64,000 nt of DNA, from NCBI RefSeq assembly GCF_026262505.1, contig NW_026529201.1, positions 1-64,000 on the forward strand, in the 5' to 3' direction. Position 1 is the first letter of the stretch; each line of letters begins with the position of its first letter. The translations under genes were made by a program, and so were the position numbers. Below are positions 1 to 8,560 of this stretch, piece after piece. The DNA is from Trichomonas vaginalis G3 (taxonomy: Eukaryota > Parabasalia > Trichomonadida > Trichomonadidae). Under the pieces are notes generated by a model. It worked only from the letters and a program-made list of their open reading frames with translations. It had not been told where the DNA came from and did no database searches.

Positions 1-1596
1 ACATTGCTGGTAGTTCATATGCTTCAAAGTTTCTGACATGACCTTCAATTTCATACATTTGTTATTTAAGGAGTTTAGTGTATCTTTTACGCTTGTACTT
101 GGATTTTCTAATGGTGCACTTGAACCAAGGTCAAAGTTCAATATTATGTCGTCTGCTCTAACAGTAGTGAAGGATTTATGTGTATGGTTCTTGTCAGCTT
201 TACTGTCTAAAGAAGTTTGAAGTTCATTTATATCGGAGATGTTGTGTTTATGAGATTTCAAAACTTTGTTCGTTGCGTCAAGTTCAACTTTGTCAGCTTT
301 ACTTTTAATAGCATCTTCAAACGTTATTTTTGACTTAACTCTCAAAGTAAATCTTGGTTCAACTAATACACCATTAACAGAGAAAGTAGAGGCATAAATT
401 TCATCGTTATAACTAAATGCTTCTGGTGCTTTACCTGTGTCATACTGTACAGTACAGCTTATGTCATAACCTTTAGCACGAATGTATTTATATCTTCTTT
501 CATTAACATTTTTTGTCTTCGCTTCATCACTTCGTGTTAAATATCCATGGTAGTCCGTTATAATCTGTTCGTCTGAAGTTATATAATGAACGTGGTTTTT
601 ATCTGCTTTTTCGGCTAATTTCTCATTAACATCATTCACTTCTAATTCAACTCTTCCGCCAGAACTCTTATTATCATTAATCTTTTTCATTAATTCGGTA
701 ATTACGTCATAAAGACTATATTCTGTTTTCGGTTTTGTAAATAATGAGTCAAAATTTCTTTTCATCATTACATCGCTGACATTAATGATATCACCAATTC
801 CTTTTTCATTTATTCTCTTCATTAATTCTGCAATAATGACGAATATATAATCTGTTAATTTATTCTCTTCATCGAGGGTTATAGAATGTTTTGAAATTGA
901 ATCATTAACTCCTCTAAATAAATCAATAACTTCAGGATACACGTTTTTAATGTCTCGAATAACCCGACCAGTATCCTCGCCACTATGTGGCTCTGAGCCC
1001 GTTGGGCTCTGTTGTTCATGTTCTTCGTTCCCGTCGTTACGTGGTTTTATATCTCTAACCATCATCAACGCAGCCATAACCGGAGGGTTTGTTGCTACCT
1101 GTTCGAAAATCCGTCCGTTATGTATGGTATATCTAAATAATTTCTTTGTGTTTGTTAAAACATTTGAAACAAGTCTTTTAAAACCATCTACAAAATTTCC
1201 TGTTTCACCTAATGTTCTTGCAGCATTTACAAGCTCACCCATTCCCGCTTTTGACCCCAAAAACGTCCATATTGCATTTATTTCACTCTGTATAGTTGTC
1301 CATTCAGCGAAACTAACACCCGCATTCGCTAAGTTGAAAATGAAATTCAGTGGATCGAACTTAATTCCACCTTCTTTTTCAATTTCAACGAACTCACTAA
1401 CATGAGATTTTAAATATTCTTTCGTTAAAATTGTTTTCCCCGATGTTATGTCATTAACGAAACTATCACCGTCAAAAGTTAACGAATTCAATTTCGTCGT
1501 TGATGCTTTTATTTCATACACCGCTTTATCGATAGTTTTTGGCTCACCTTCTTTAGAAGCATATGAAACATTAATGAATGAATTATATGTATTCAT
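1..1596 (-). CDS. Fibre-like virion protein, C-terminus outside window
   Basis: An open frame on the minus strand runs from an ATG at 1596 off the left edge (at least 530 residues). An in-frame stop lies just before the ATG, supporting this start. The first ~300 residues are mixed alpha/beta with no family I recognise. Further on come segments of the type EKADKNHVHY and SKADKNHTH, the D-x-x-H-x-H linkers seen in the fibres of B and C2 and in phage tail fibres. I infer a trimeric receptor-binding fibre. Its ATG overlaps the end of the next gene upstream by 4 bp (ATGA). A GC-rich triloop hairpin (995-1009) lies inside the reading frame. Confidence 0.75.
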   Translation of the reverse strand, partial: MNTYNSFINVSYASKEGEPKTIDKAVYEIKASTTKLNSLTFDGDSFVNDITSGKTILTKEYLKSHVSEFVEIEKEGGIKFDPLNFIFNLANAGVSFAEWTTIQSEINAIWTFLGSKAGMGELVNAARTLGETGNFVDGFKRLVSNVLTNTKKLFRYTIHNGRIFEQVATNPPVMAALMMVRDIKPRNDGNEEHEQQSPTGSEPHSGEDTGRVIRDIKNVYPEVIDLFRGVNDSISKHSITLDEENKLTDYIFVIIAELMKRINEKGIGDIINVSDVMMKRNFDSLFTKPKTEYSLYDVITELMKKINDNKSSGGRVELEVNDVNEKLAEKADKNHVHYITSDEQIITDYHGYLTRSDEAKTKNVNERRYKYIRAKGYDISCTVQYDTGKAPEAFSYNDEIYASTFSVNGVLVEPRFTLRVKSKITFEDAIKSKADKVELDATNKVLKSHKHNISDINELQTSLDSKADKNHTHKSFTTVRADDIILNFDLGSSAPLENPSTSVKDTLNSLNNKCMKLKVMSETLKHMNYQQC

Positions 1597-2258
1597 GAAT
1601 GATTAAAATCAATGATTTTCATTAATGACGCCTTTAATGATTCATTAACTGTTGAATCCCTTAAAACAATTACTGAACTGTCCTTTATGAAAGGTACACT
1701 GCAAACCGTCGAGTTTGGATCAAATGCTGTAGTTGGTGCAGGAATATTAATGATATAAGTCATTAAATCATTAAGTGACGTAAATAATGTTGTGTTTTTG
1801 ATTTAATTTCTTTAGCATCTGTTATATATGGTAATTTTATTTCTGTAGTTTCTGAATTAAAGATATTCGCTAAAATGTTTTGTAAACTGTTTTGAACAGC
1901 TGTGTAAACCGTTGAATCCGGAACTCTTACGATTTCACCGTCCTTAATAAAGGGCATTGTACATGACGTAGTGCTTGGGTCAAATCTTTCGGGATTATAA
2001 TTCAACATATATTCTAATGCTTCATGAACAGACTTATATACTGTTGTGTCGTTCTTCATGACAACTTCTCCATTTACAATGAATGGCATTGTACATGGAG
2101 TTAAAATAGGGTCAAACTTTTCATAGTCCTTCCATGTTATGTATTTCTCGGTATTTCCATCAGATAACAATATATTTGTCAGTAAGTGTGAGAGAGTATT
2201 GACCAAAATATAAACGTTTAGCTCTGTCAGCTTCATACGCATATGCAGCTATACTCAT
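1593..2258 (-). pseudogene. Three-repeat virion-associated protein, broken (about two breaks)
   Basis: Minus-strand coding region immediately upstream of the fibre gene. It encodes three diverged copies of a ~35-residue repeat with the pattern FDPxxTxCTMPFIxxGE followed by a DSTV-type motif. I do not recognise the family. Its place directly before the fibre gene, with overlapping stop and start, suggests a fibre-associated or fibre-assembly role (inference). The start at 2258 is chosen because it faces the next gene across a 17-bp divergent promoter of the type found at five other places in the window. Confidence 0.6.
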
Positions 2259-2275
2259 ATTTTAATGAGAATAAA
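2259..2275. promoter_or_regulatory. Compact divergent promoter
   Basis: Only 17 bp (attttaatgagaataaa) separate the minus-strand ATG at 2258 from the plus-strand ATG at 2276. It matches the ATTTTA..AGAATAAA pattern between other divergent gene pairs in elements A, B and C. Promoter function is inferred. Confidence 0.55.
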
Positions 2276-3050
2276 ATGTTGTTCTATTTGCAAAGTACAG
2301 ACCCAAACGAATACGGGACAGTAAAGCTACAAACAAACTTAGGTCTACAGAATGAGCACTTGCATTCAGATGGTTGACTTCAATACTATCGCTTCATTCG
2401 TTATAACAGATGAAACAGATTTCATGGAGCTTGAAATAGATGGAAAGAAGCACGAAATAAGATTTCACAATAATGTAGAATATAAGATGGAAACATTAGC
2501 TGGAGTGTTAAATGCTCTCATAAATACTACAATAAACAAGGATAACGAAGAAAACTTAATGAATGTTAAACTTATTGCAGGAGTTTTGAAGTTCAGTTAT
2601 GCGAAGGAGTTTAAGATAACACGAATGAGTCATAGAGTTCAATTGCTTCTGGGAGCATACCATATGACATTTCCTTTGAAAAGTGTTGACAAAACGATTG
2701 AGATGAAATCTGTTCCATACGTATGTTATGGTAATTGTTTATACATTGAGTCAAAAATAGCTAATGTCACAGGTATTTCAGGAGTTAATAGTAAAGGTTC
2801 AGTAGAATATAAATCCTTCTGTTATGCAGTCAATTCAATGTTCATTCCAAACGTTCCTGTCATAGCAACTCATTTAGGTAAATGGGTTCGCATTAGTCCT
2901 CATAATTTGAAAGACATGCAATTCAGACTTGTTGACTTTCAAGGCGAGCCTGTAGAACTGAAGGCACCAGTGCGAATGACTGTTGAAGTTGACTTTTTAG
3001 AAAATATTAAATGCAACAGCTTACAAGAGAACTCAGAGCTAAAAATATAA
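2276..3050 (+). pseudogene. Minor capsid protein, element A, broken (about one break)
   Basis: About 255 residues. The C-terminal half has the alternating beta pattern ending in MFIPNVPV..THLGKWVRISPHNLKDMQFRLVDFQGEPVEL, which resembles the minor capsid (penton-type) proteins of Polintons and adenovirus-like elements: a short hydrophobic strand, then 'D.qG..v' near the end. The same arrangement is present in B (28,330-29,136, minus) and C (43,055-43,767). It is followed directly by the small partner gene, whose ATG overlaps its end. Jelly-roll fold and vertex location are inferred from family knowledge. Confidence 0.65.
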
Positions 3051-3280
3051 AGTATGAATGTTATGTATTAGGTCATGAACTTTGGTTATTGCTGTTTGAT
3101 GAAACAAATGAGTTAGTTATGTCAGTCAAGAGAACAGAAAAAGGCGTCAAAGGCGCCGAGCGCAAAGCGCTATATTGTGTTAGTGAAAACTGCACCAAGT
3201 CAATAAGATTAGGTTTGCATTATGAAGATGAGTTCGATACTGTTGAAGAAGTTTTGGATAGATATTACAAATTGCTTTAA
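3011..3280 (+). CDS. Small partner of minor capsid protein (89 aa)
   Basis: Whole 89-residue frame overlapping the end of the minor capsid gene by 40 bp. Predicted alpha/beta with hydrophobic strands (ELWLLLFDE) and an acidic C-terminus ending VEEVLDRYYKLL. B has a counterpart right after its minor capsid gene (29,147-29,377, ending LDEVLLHF). In C the start of the fibre gene occupies the same slot (YGDLEIVLKN..FVCKGGA..IKEIL). Conserved position in all three elements argues for a virion-assembly role; I recognise no named family. A triloop hairpin (3159-3171) sits inside the frame. Confidence 0.7.
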   Translation: MQQLTRELRAKNIKYECYVLGHELWLLLFDETNELVMSVKRTEKGVKGAERKALYCVSENCTKSIRLGLHYEDEFDTVEEVLDRYYKLL

Positions 3281-3891
3281 TTTACTAAAACATATTTCAA
3301 ACAAAGTTTATATTCTGTTGAAAGTTTTGTATACTCGTTCGAATATTTATACTTAAACTCAACTCCTGTAGTTCCTGGTATTTCAATGATGCGGATGTTA
3401 CCTATTTTCATGAATGGTGGCGTTTGACCACAGCATTCGATTTCAGGGTCGAGATAGTCAATGACACATTGTTTCCCTGTTATTCGTGATATAACATTTT
3501 CAAGGTCCTCCTTTGTTAGAATTATTTGGTTCTTACTTATAAGATTTGTCAAAAGCTTCTTATCGTCTTTGAGTAAAATTGTTTGGTATAACTGAAGAAG
3601 GTAATGGTCTACGTTATCTGAAGGATTTGTTTGAACATTTGTGTAAGGGTTGTCGTTGGCTTCTCTTGAAAGAATTTGGTCCAGTGGTGGATACTCTAAC
3701 TTAACATCTGATGTAGCGTTAGCGTTTGAAGCTGAGTTTAAATTCACGGATTTCAGTTCTGGTTCTTTTTCTTTCAAACACTCCGAACTATAGTTCTTTA
3801 TGACAATATTGTTTGTCGTTCGTGAGTCAACATTTGATGTTGGTTCAATTGGAACATTAACGGCACCAGCTAAGATGGATTTGCTTCTCAT
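3277..3891 (-). CDS. 'CCG' family protein, element A (204 aa)
   Basis: Whole minus-strand frame, converging on and overlapping the 89-aa gene by 4 bp. Residues 1-85 are low-complexity (S/N/T/K-rich). Residues ~95-204 form a compact domain with a leucine-rich helix (LLQLYQTILL), a second helix and the motif DPEIECCG, followed by beta strands ending EFKYKYSNEY. B (29,398-29,963) and C1/C2 (41,865-42,612; 60,827-61,578) carry the same domain with (D/E)xxxSCCG. Function unknown; constant linkage to capsid genes suggests a virion component. Confidence 0.75.
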   Translation of the reverse strand: MRSKSILAGAVNVPIEPTSNVDSRTTNNIVIKNYSSECLKEKEPELKSVNLNSASNANATSDVKLEYPPLDQILSREANDNPYTNVQTNPSDNVDHYLLQLYQTILLKDDKKLLTNLISKNQIILTKEDLENVISRITGKQCVIDYLDPEIECCGQTPPFMKIGNIRIIEIPGTTGVEFKYKYSNEYTKLSTEYKLCLKYVLVN

Positions 3892-3916
3892 TTCATATAG
3901 AATAAAAACCTTTTAT
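3892..3916. promoter_or_regulatory. Compact divergent promoter
   Basis: The 25 bp between opposing start codons contain AGAATAAAAA, the core seen in the shorter divergent promoters at 14,877 and 29,964. Promoter role is inferred. Confidence 0.5.
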
Positions 3917-4318
3917 ATGTATGAAATGAACAATATACTCGACAAGGGTTTGAATGTAAAGCTAACGAATGAAAATATTGTTGAATTCACTGAGACAGGT
4001 GCTGTGTATAAAGATGTAGAACTACTGAACAAAAGAGCTAAGGGAAGAAGCAGGAACATGAACAAAGGGTGGAAGCCTATAAAAATTTATGTCAATGATG
4101 GCTCAGGAGGTTCAAACATAAAGTATGCAGAAAGTTATAGAGTTTATGCTCTCAAAGGTGAAAAGCCTTCATTTAAGAACAGCTATTCTAACGCATATCC
4201 TCAAAAGCTAACGGATGGGGAAGTGGATGATATGAATGACAGCAAAAATATTAACAGAAATGGCGACAGAGATGCATGGAATTTGTTTACCATCAGTCAA
4301 TTGAAGGTTAAACTTTAA
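3917..4318 (+). CDS. Unknown small protein (133 aa), CCG-gene partner
   Basis: Whole frame. An alternative in-frame ATG lies three codons downstream (3926); I take the first. The protein is basic in the middle (LLNKRAKGRSRNMNKGW) and has a beta-rich stretch (KPIKIYVNDG). It is divergently paired with the CCG gene, exactly as the 29,982 gene is in element B, although the two proteins are only weakly alike. No family recognised. Confidence 0.55.
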   Translation: MYEMNNILDKGLNVKLTNENIVEFTETGAVYKDVELLNKRAKGRSRNMNKGWKPIKIYVNDGSGGSNIKYAESYRVYALKGEKPSFKNSYSNAYPQKLTDGEVDDMNDSKNINRNGDRDAWNLFTISQLKVKL

Positions 4319-5199
4319 AACAATGTTGGTCGTTCCCATGGAATATTTTTGACTTTAATGGTATTAGTCATGATATGAATCTCAAGGTATGAACGAGGAG
4401 AGATGAGAGACTTATATGCTTCCCAAATTTCTTCAAAAGGTAATGTTATACCTGACTGTTTCCAAATGAGTTCAATATCATAACGTGAGAAACCTTGAAA
4501 GATAACGAAGTCAGTTATGAGACGTTTTATGTTTAAAGCTAAAAACCCATGTTTGCATAAGTATTGCTACAGTTAAGTGGTAATGTCTGACTTTAGTAAT
4601 GATGTTAGCTAATGGTGAGTCTGGTTTTGACACTAAACCTTTCCAGCGAAGTCGTCACAAACGAGCAGAGTGTTTGAAGGATACTTTTTGAAGGGGTATT
4701 TTGAAAGTTTTGATAGAATGTAGTTTGTCAGTCGTTTCATATCGTAAACTCCTGAGTACTGACGTAAGTGGTGTTTGTCAATAATTCTTTCCATCTCTTC
4801 TGAAGTCTTTTGCATTCCTGACTGTATAAATTCTACGATGGCATAATATTTCCTCTTACGTCGAATGTAACGTTGAAGAAATTCAATGAGTTCACTGTCT
4901 GGAACTTTAACGACAGAGGCTTGAACTTTTGACATAAATGTTTTCGCTGTTGAGTCCATAGAGTCTGAAGTTGCTGATATAATGATTTGGTCATAATATG
5001 AGTCGTTTCCTAAACGCTCTGTTATGAGTATATGACGAATGAGGTTAAATGTCTTACCTGAACCCATCTTTCCACAATAGAAATAAACACCATTTGAACA
5101 GAACTCATAGTCCTTACTGAAAGGAAGAATGAGAGAAGAGTTAAGTTTGTCTGTAGTTTCATTCATGTCTTCATCTACGTCATGTATTAAATGCTTCAT
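4319..5199 (-). pseudogene. Genome-packaging ATPase (FtsK/HerA-like, A32 type), element A, broken (two or more breaks)
   Basis: The N-terminal part contains a Walker A loop (YCGKMGSGKTF) and a Walker B strand (NTLLVCDDFAGK). The rest of the region still encodes the C-terminal part of the same fold (VRHYHLTV, VIFQGFSRYDIE, SYLEIHI), matching the whole ATPase of element B (25,237-26,112) motif by motif. These ATPases pump DNA into the preformed capsid in Polintons and related viruses. Divergently arranged with the penton-like gene across 16 bp. Confidence 0.75.
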
Positions 5200-5215
5200 T
5201 TTATCTCCATTAAAA
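5200..5215. promoter_or_regulatory. Compact divergent promoter
   Basis: 16 bp (tttatctccattaaaa) separate the ATPase ATG (5199, minus) from the penton-like ATG (5216, plus). It matches the TTTATC..N..TAAAA pattern of the divergent promoters in element B. Confidence 0.6.
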
Positions 5216-6097
5216 ATGCAAGTCAGAAATATTCAGAACATAGCACCGAGTCTAACTGACAAGAGTATAAAGATATACTATGAACACGTTATGATGAAAC
5301 CTACCAAAATTCAAGAAAGTCAGTATACTTATGAATATCCAAGACACTGGGTAGAGTATGTAGGAGGTGAGAAAGCTATTGAAATCAGACAGGTTCGAAG
5401 TATTCCAGCAGGAAGAACAATATTATTGAAGAACTTTAATGTTTTGAGGTATAATGATGAAACAAAGAAGCAAGATAGTTTTCCTGTTGCTGTGTATGTG
5501 AACCTAGACACAGGAGATGACATGAAAGTTTTTAACACAAAGCTTCAAACGGTAGTGAGAGAACAACTGACTGCGGAAGGACATCCATTACCTTCAGAAG
5601 TTACCATAGCATATAATTTTGAAACAAACTCAATAGATTTTAAAGTCATCTCTGCAAAGAAGTCAGGTTTTACATTTAATGAAGCAGATGTATATTCGAA
5701 TGAAAACTTCAAAGCTATTGCATGGTTAGATAATGACGATTGCTTTAAGAAAATATTTAAATTCAGTGACTCAACGATGTCAATAGATGACCTTCGTGGA
5801 ATGTTACCATCGACGTTTACAGTAGAAGGTTCAGCAGGATTGCTTACAAGATTGTCAATTGGTGGTATTTGGTCTCGTGAGAACATTGTTATAAAATCCA
5901 GTATAAGTGAATTTGCTGAAGAATCTATATTATGTCTTTCAAACTACATGTATTCGCCACCGAAGCATTATAGTATAACAAACTTTGTCAGTAAGTTTAA
6001 CATAAGACTTGTCGAACCTTCTTCAATGAAAGATGTTGTGCTACCTAAAGATGGAAAGGATGGACTCATTATTGAGATGATTTTAATAGCATATTAA
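5216..6097 (+). CDS. Penton-like structural protein, element A (293 aa)
   Basis: Looks whole. The start at 5216 is preferred over an earlier in-frame ATG at 5129 because that one lies inside the divergent ATPase gene. N-terminal signature Y-x-YPRHW..GEKAIEIRQVRSIP; C-terminal signature SILCLSNYMYSPPKHYS, then GLIIEMILIAY. The same signatures recur in B (14,028-14,876 minus; 19,213-20,068 plus) and C (42,557-43,035 and 61,523-62,002, minus). Family function is unknown to me; size, beta-rich pattern and neighbours suggest a capsid-vertex or spike protein. Its stop codon directly abuts the next ATG (TAAATG). Confidence 0.7.
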   Translation: MQVRNIQNIAPSLTDKSIKIYYEHVMMKPTKIQESQYTYEYPRHWVEYVGGEKAIEIRQVRSIPAGRTILLKNFNVLRYNDETKKQDSFPVAVYVNLDTGDDMKVFNTKLQTVVREQLTAEGHPLPSEVTIAYNFETNSIDFKVISAKKSGFTFNEADVYSNENFKAIAWLDNDDCFKKIFKFSDSTMSIDDLRGMLPSTFTVEGSAGLLTRLSIGGIWSRENIVIKSSISEFAEESILCLSNYMYSPPKHYSITNFVSKFNIRLVEPSSMKDVVLPKDGKDGLIIEMILIAY

Positions 6098-6332
6098 ATG
6101 AGCTTGTTCTTGAAGGTCATTCATGATGAAATAACTGTTGTAGAAGATGTTAGCAATTGTTCAGACATTTTGAAGCGAATAGATGATATAAGAAAGAAGT
6201 TAGATAGACCGCAAAGCGCGAGGAAGCGGTGAGGGCGAAGCCCGTGAGAATGTTTATGTTTCATTGACTTTCTCCAGTAACGAGAACTTTTATGAGATAA
6301 TATTGAAGAGAGATGATTTTAATATGGTGTAA
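6098..6332 (+). pseudogene. Small unknown protein remnant, broken (about one break)
   Basis: Starts at TAAATG with no gap after the penton-like gene and ends at another TAAATG. The N-terminal ~40 residues are mixed alpha/beta (FLKVIHDEITVVEDV..). A GC-rich patch with two triloop hairpins (6210-6218 and 6233-6243) sits inside. No family recognised. Confidence 0.4.
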
Positions 6333-6846
6333 ATGGTAGCTTGGGCAGCTTTAGGCGCAATGGGAACAAAAGCATTAGCATTTGGAGCAAAAGCACTTGG
6401 AGCTTATGACGCAGTAAATAAAATGAGTGGAGGAAGGGTTTCGAAGACATTAGATGCAAATAAAGGAAGATTGGAGGCTGGGTTGCAAAGAAGTTAAGAT
6501 TAAATAAAATAGGGCTCATAAATAAAGCATCCAATTTGGTTGCGACTGAGTCAGAAAATGCTTTAGGAAAGGACGATGAGTTTGCAAAACACGCAAAAGA
6601 CTTTAATGACCAGATGAAAGGTGAAACAATGCATTTAAATAGAGTCGATGGAACTCTTCTCCACCAGTAGTTCTTCCGTATGGTCCCTATGGAATGTATG
6701 GAAACCCTTATGAACGACCATTTGACCCATTGACTGGTGGAAGTAACTGGTATCATTACGGACGAAGAAGAAAGACAGTCAAGTTGGAGACAGACGTGAA
6801 GAAAGCAACTAAAAAGAAACCAAGGAAGAGAGTTATAAAGCAATGA
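6333..6846 (+). pseudogene. Amphipathic/basic virion protein remnant, broken (about two breaks)
   Basis: Begins MVAWAALGAMGTKALAFGAK, an Ala/Gly-rich amphipathic stretch. The far end encodes a strongly basic tail (GRRRKTVKLET, KKKPRKRVIKQ). An amphipathic start and basic tail recall adenovirus-type membrane-active and core proteins; B (13,782; 17,199) and C (37,812; 56,769) have comparable small genes. Functional assignment is inference. Confidence 0.45.
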
Positions 6847-7004
6847 ATTCAAGAGACCCAAAGGGTCAATTGCTAGGTGAAAAACAGGTGAAAAAAGGTG
6901 AGATGTCACCTAAATTTATGGCTATGTTTTCATACGTGTGAGGGTGGTGATATCATTAATTTTAAGTTTATTTTTTATTTTATTTTTATTTTATTTTTAT
7001 ATAA

Positions 7005-7324
7005 ATGACGAAAACTATTGAGATAACAAACTACAACGGTCATGAGTTCAAGAATTTGTTCTTGTTCCTCGTGAAAATACATTCTATCAGATACGAGGGA
7101 GAAAAGGTAAAGTTAGTTTGAGCGTTTATGACTACAAGCATAATGGAAAGTTTATACAAGCATACGATACAAACGGTAAGCGTGTTTCATTAGCTTTGTC
7201 AAAACTTACAGGTATAAACTATGACAGTGACTTTGACCTATATGAAGAAGAAAGTGAGTCAGAAGATTATGAGCTGTTATATGAAGCACAGCAATGGGAG
7301 GAGTTGCAATACTTTTATAAGTGA
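7005..7324 (+). pseudogene. Small acidic-tail protein, copy 1, broken (about one break)
   Basis: Homologue of the whole 94-aa gene at 11,070-11,354. Shared features are a start MTxxxxIxxYNxHxFKxLF, a central beta segment (VSLSVYDYKHNGKFIQAYD) and a strongly acidic C-terminus (EEESESEDYE). The gene starts within TAAATG after a T-rich tract. Function unknown. Confidence 0.6.
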
Positions 7325-7481
7325 GAACGTTTATTTTTTACATTAGTGAAGTCGTTTGTGAAAACGTTAGTGAGGTGAAGTGGTTGGCGGCTTTGTAAAT
7401 ATTTAATGTTAAGTTAGTGTTGTCGTTTGTGTTGTAAAATATACGTTAACGGTTTTGTAAAGTGTCAAATTCACATATATT

Positions 7482-7512
7482 GTGTAAGGTGGAACGCAGT
7501 GCCACCGTACAC
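7482..7512. other. Conserved stem-loop, copy 1
   Basis: GTGTA pairs with TACAC and GGTGG with CCACC around an aacgcagtg loop. The second copy (11,534-11,568) has the same loop, but the outer stem reads GGGTA/TACCC, a compensatory T-A to G-C pair change. This supports a selected structure (RNA or DNA); function unknown. Confidence 0.55.
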
Positions 7513-7524
7513 GTGATATGTATA

Positions 7525-7773
7525 CTAACTTTTGTATATGTGAATGTTTTGGGCGCTTAAAGACTGTTCGTCATTTTCTATCTCGACTTGAAGTATAAAG
7601 TCAACTTTCCTAAATGCACGTGTTATATACATATTTGTTATGCCAATATATTTTTCTTCATTTATGTTCACAATCCAGTCTGTTGGAAACTTAAACGTTA
7701 CTCTGTTCCCCTTTATTTTGACGTCAGGGTTTTCACTACTGAACGCAACAGATAAAGGTATTTGTCTATACAT
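7525..7773 (-). CDS. Short penton-like family member (82 aa)
   Basis: Whole minus-strand frame. The segment NRVTFKFPTDWIVNINEEKYIGITNMYI has the same layout as the N-terminal YP..W....KAIGFR signature of the penton-like family. The protein lacks the family's C-terminal half, so it may be a natural short paralogue or a relic. It converges on the duplicated stem-loop region. Confidence 0.5.
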   Translation of the reverse strand: MYRQIPLSVAFSSENPDVKIKGNRVTFKFPTDWIVNINEEKYIGITNMYITRAFRKVDFILQVEIENDEQSLSAQNIHIYKS

Positions 7774-7797
7774 TTAGTTCCAATAAAAATAAACCAT

Positions 7798-8058
7798 TTA
7801 CTCTTTCTTCACTTCAGCTTCTTTAGCTTTTGCTTCAGCTTCTTCTCTAGCTTTTTTCGCCAGTAGTCTTGGGTTCTTTTGTCTTCCAGCAGCTAATGCA
7901 GCAAGTTGTTTTTCACTAAGTTTTCTCTTTGGTCTCTCTGGCTTTTGTTCTCGTTTTTGTTCCTTCAGTTCGGATAAAATTTGCTCGCGAATTTCTTTCT
8001 TCAATGCTTCAAAATCTATGACCCCTTGGGTCTTGTCCGTAGGGCTTGTCTGAGTCAT
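7798..8058 (-). CDS. Basic coiled-coil protein (86 aa)
   Basis: The start at 8058 (MTQTSPTDKTQG) is preferred over an earlier ATG at 8079 because it leaves promoter room before the divergent 8,105 gene. The protein is Lys/Glu/Ala-rich: a charged helix (IREQILSELKEQKREQ) precedes RKLSEKQLAALAAGR, and an Ala/Glu/Lys helix forms the tail. The KLSEKQLAALA-type motif occurs in small basic proteins of large DNA viruses, in my recollection. A DNA-associated role is inferred. Confidence 0.6.
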   Translation of the reverse strand: MTQTSPTDKTQGVIDFEALKKEIREQILSELKEQKREQKPERPKRKLSEKQLAALAAGRQKNPRLLAKKAREEAEAKAKEAEVKKE

Positions 8059-8104
8059 TTGACTGCAGATAAAAAACAAAATTAAAAACTTTAACCGATG
8101 TAAA

Positions 8105-8533
8105 ATGAGCTTGTCAAAATCAGAGCGAGAGTCTATTATATTAAATGACGCAAGAGGAATACAACATCCTTTCTATTATGTAAGTCAGAGTAAAGATGGT
8201 AAAATATACGTAAGAAAAAGAAAGGTTCCATTAGCGAATGCAGAGAGCGACAACATTAAGGTGCATGGCACCGAGGGTGAAGCCCATATAAAACCTTCTG
8301 TTCAAACTGAGCCACCAAAAGAACAAGAAGAAAAGAAGCCAGATGTTCTTTCAATAACGAACCAAGAGCTTATTGCAAAGTTCGTGAATTTCATTGAAAA
8401 GCAAACCGAGTCAAAGAACCCTGACCCACCAGTGAAAGAAGTTGAGACAAAAGAGAATGTACAGTTCATTGAAAATGTCAAGAAACAACTTCCACCACGA
8501 ATGCCAAGAAGAAGAGTGAGAATAATGAAGTAA
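8105..8533 (+). CDS. Small pre-capsid gene (142 aa), DGK-RK family
   Basis: Whole frame just upstream of the major capsid gene. The N-terminal domain has FYYVSQSKDGKIYVRKRKVPL. The same 'x-DG-x-x-x-x-RK' hairpin recurs at 10,670-10,912 (IHTMKDGRVQFRKIKQPL) and in B at 17,793-18,377 (VTFHKNGTASISKKKQ). The middle is Pro/Glu-rich and the C-terminus basic (PRMPRRRVRIMK). Function unknown; possibly a core or scaffold protein. A triloop hairpin (8275-8285) lies within it. Confidence 0.65.
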   Translation: MSLSKSERESIILNDARGIQHPFYYVSQSKDGKIYVRKRKVPLANAESDNIKVHGTEGEAHIKPSVQTEPPKEQEEKKPDVLSITNQELIAKFVNFIEKQTESKNPDPPVKEVETKENVQFIENVKKQLPPRMPRRRVRIMK

Positions 8534-8560
8534 AAAGATATTTTTATCTGAAGTAAATAC

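Larger units (their letters stand above)
6855..7520. repeat. Direct duplication, copy 1 (pair with 10,915-11,590)
   Basis: The region from the gtgaaaa(a)acaggtgaaaa stretch through a small gene and its downstream non-coding DNA recurs, diverged but collinear, at 10,915-11,590. Both copies contain the ggtgag-type palindrome, the gatatcatt stretch, a T-rich promoter, a homologous gene and a downstream stem-loop. Confidence 0.8.

Noticed and set aside
950-1405. 151-codon plus-strand frame
   Set aside because: Antisense shadow of the fibre-like gene on the minus strand; composition unlike a real protein.
6319-6909. 196-codon minus-strand frame
   Set aside because: Opposite the amphipathic/basic gene remnant; Cys/Phe/Ser-rich shadow with no promoter.
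7514-7526. Intron branch-point-like TACTAAC (also at ~11,577)
   Set aside because: No trichomonad 5' splice site (GTAYGT) at a suitable distance and no frame that would be joined; part of the duplicated stem-loop flank.
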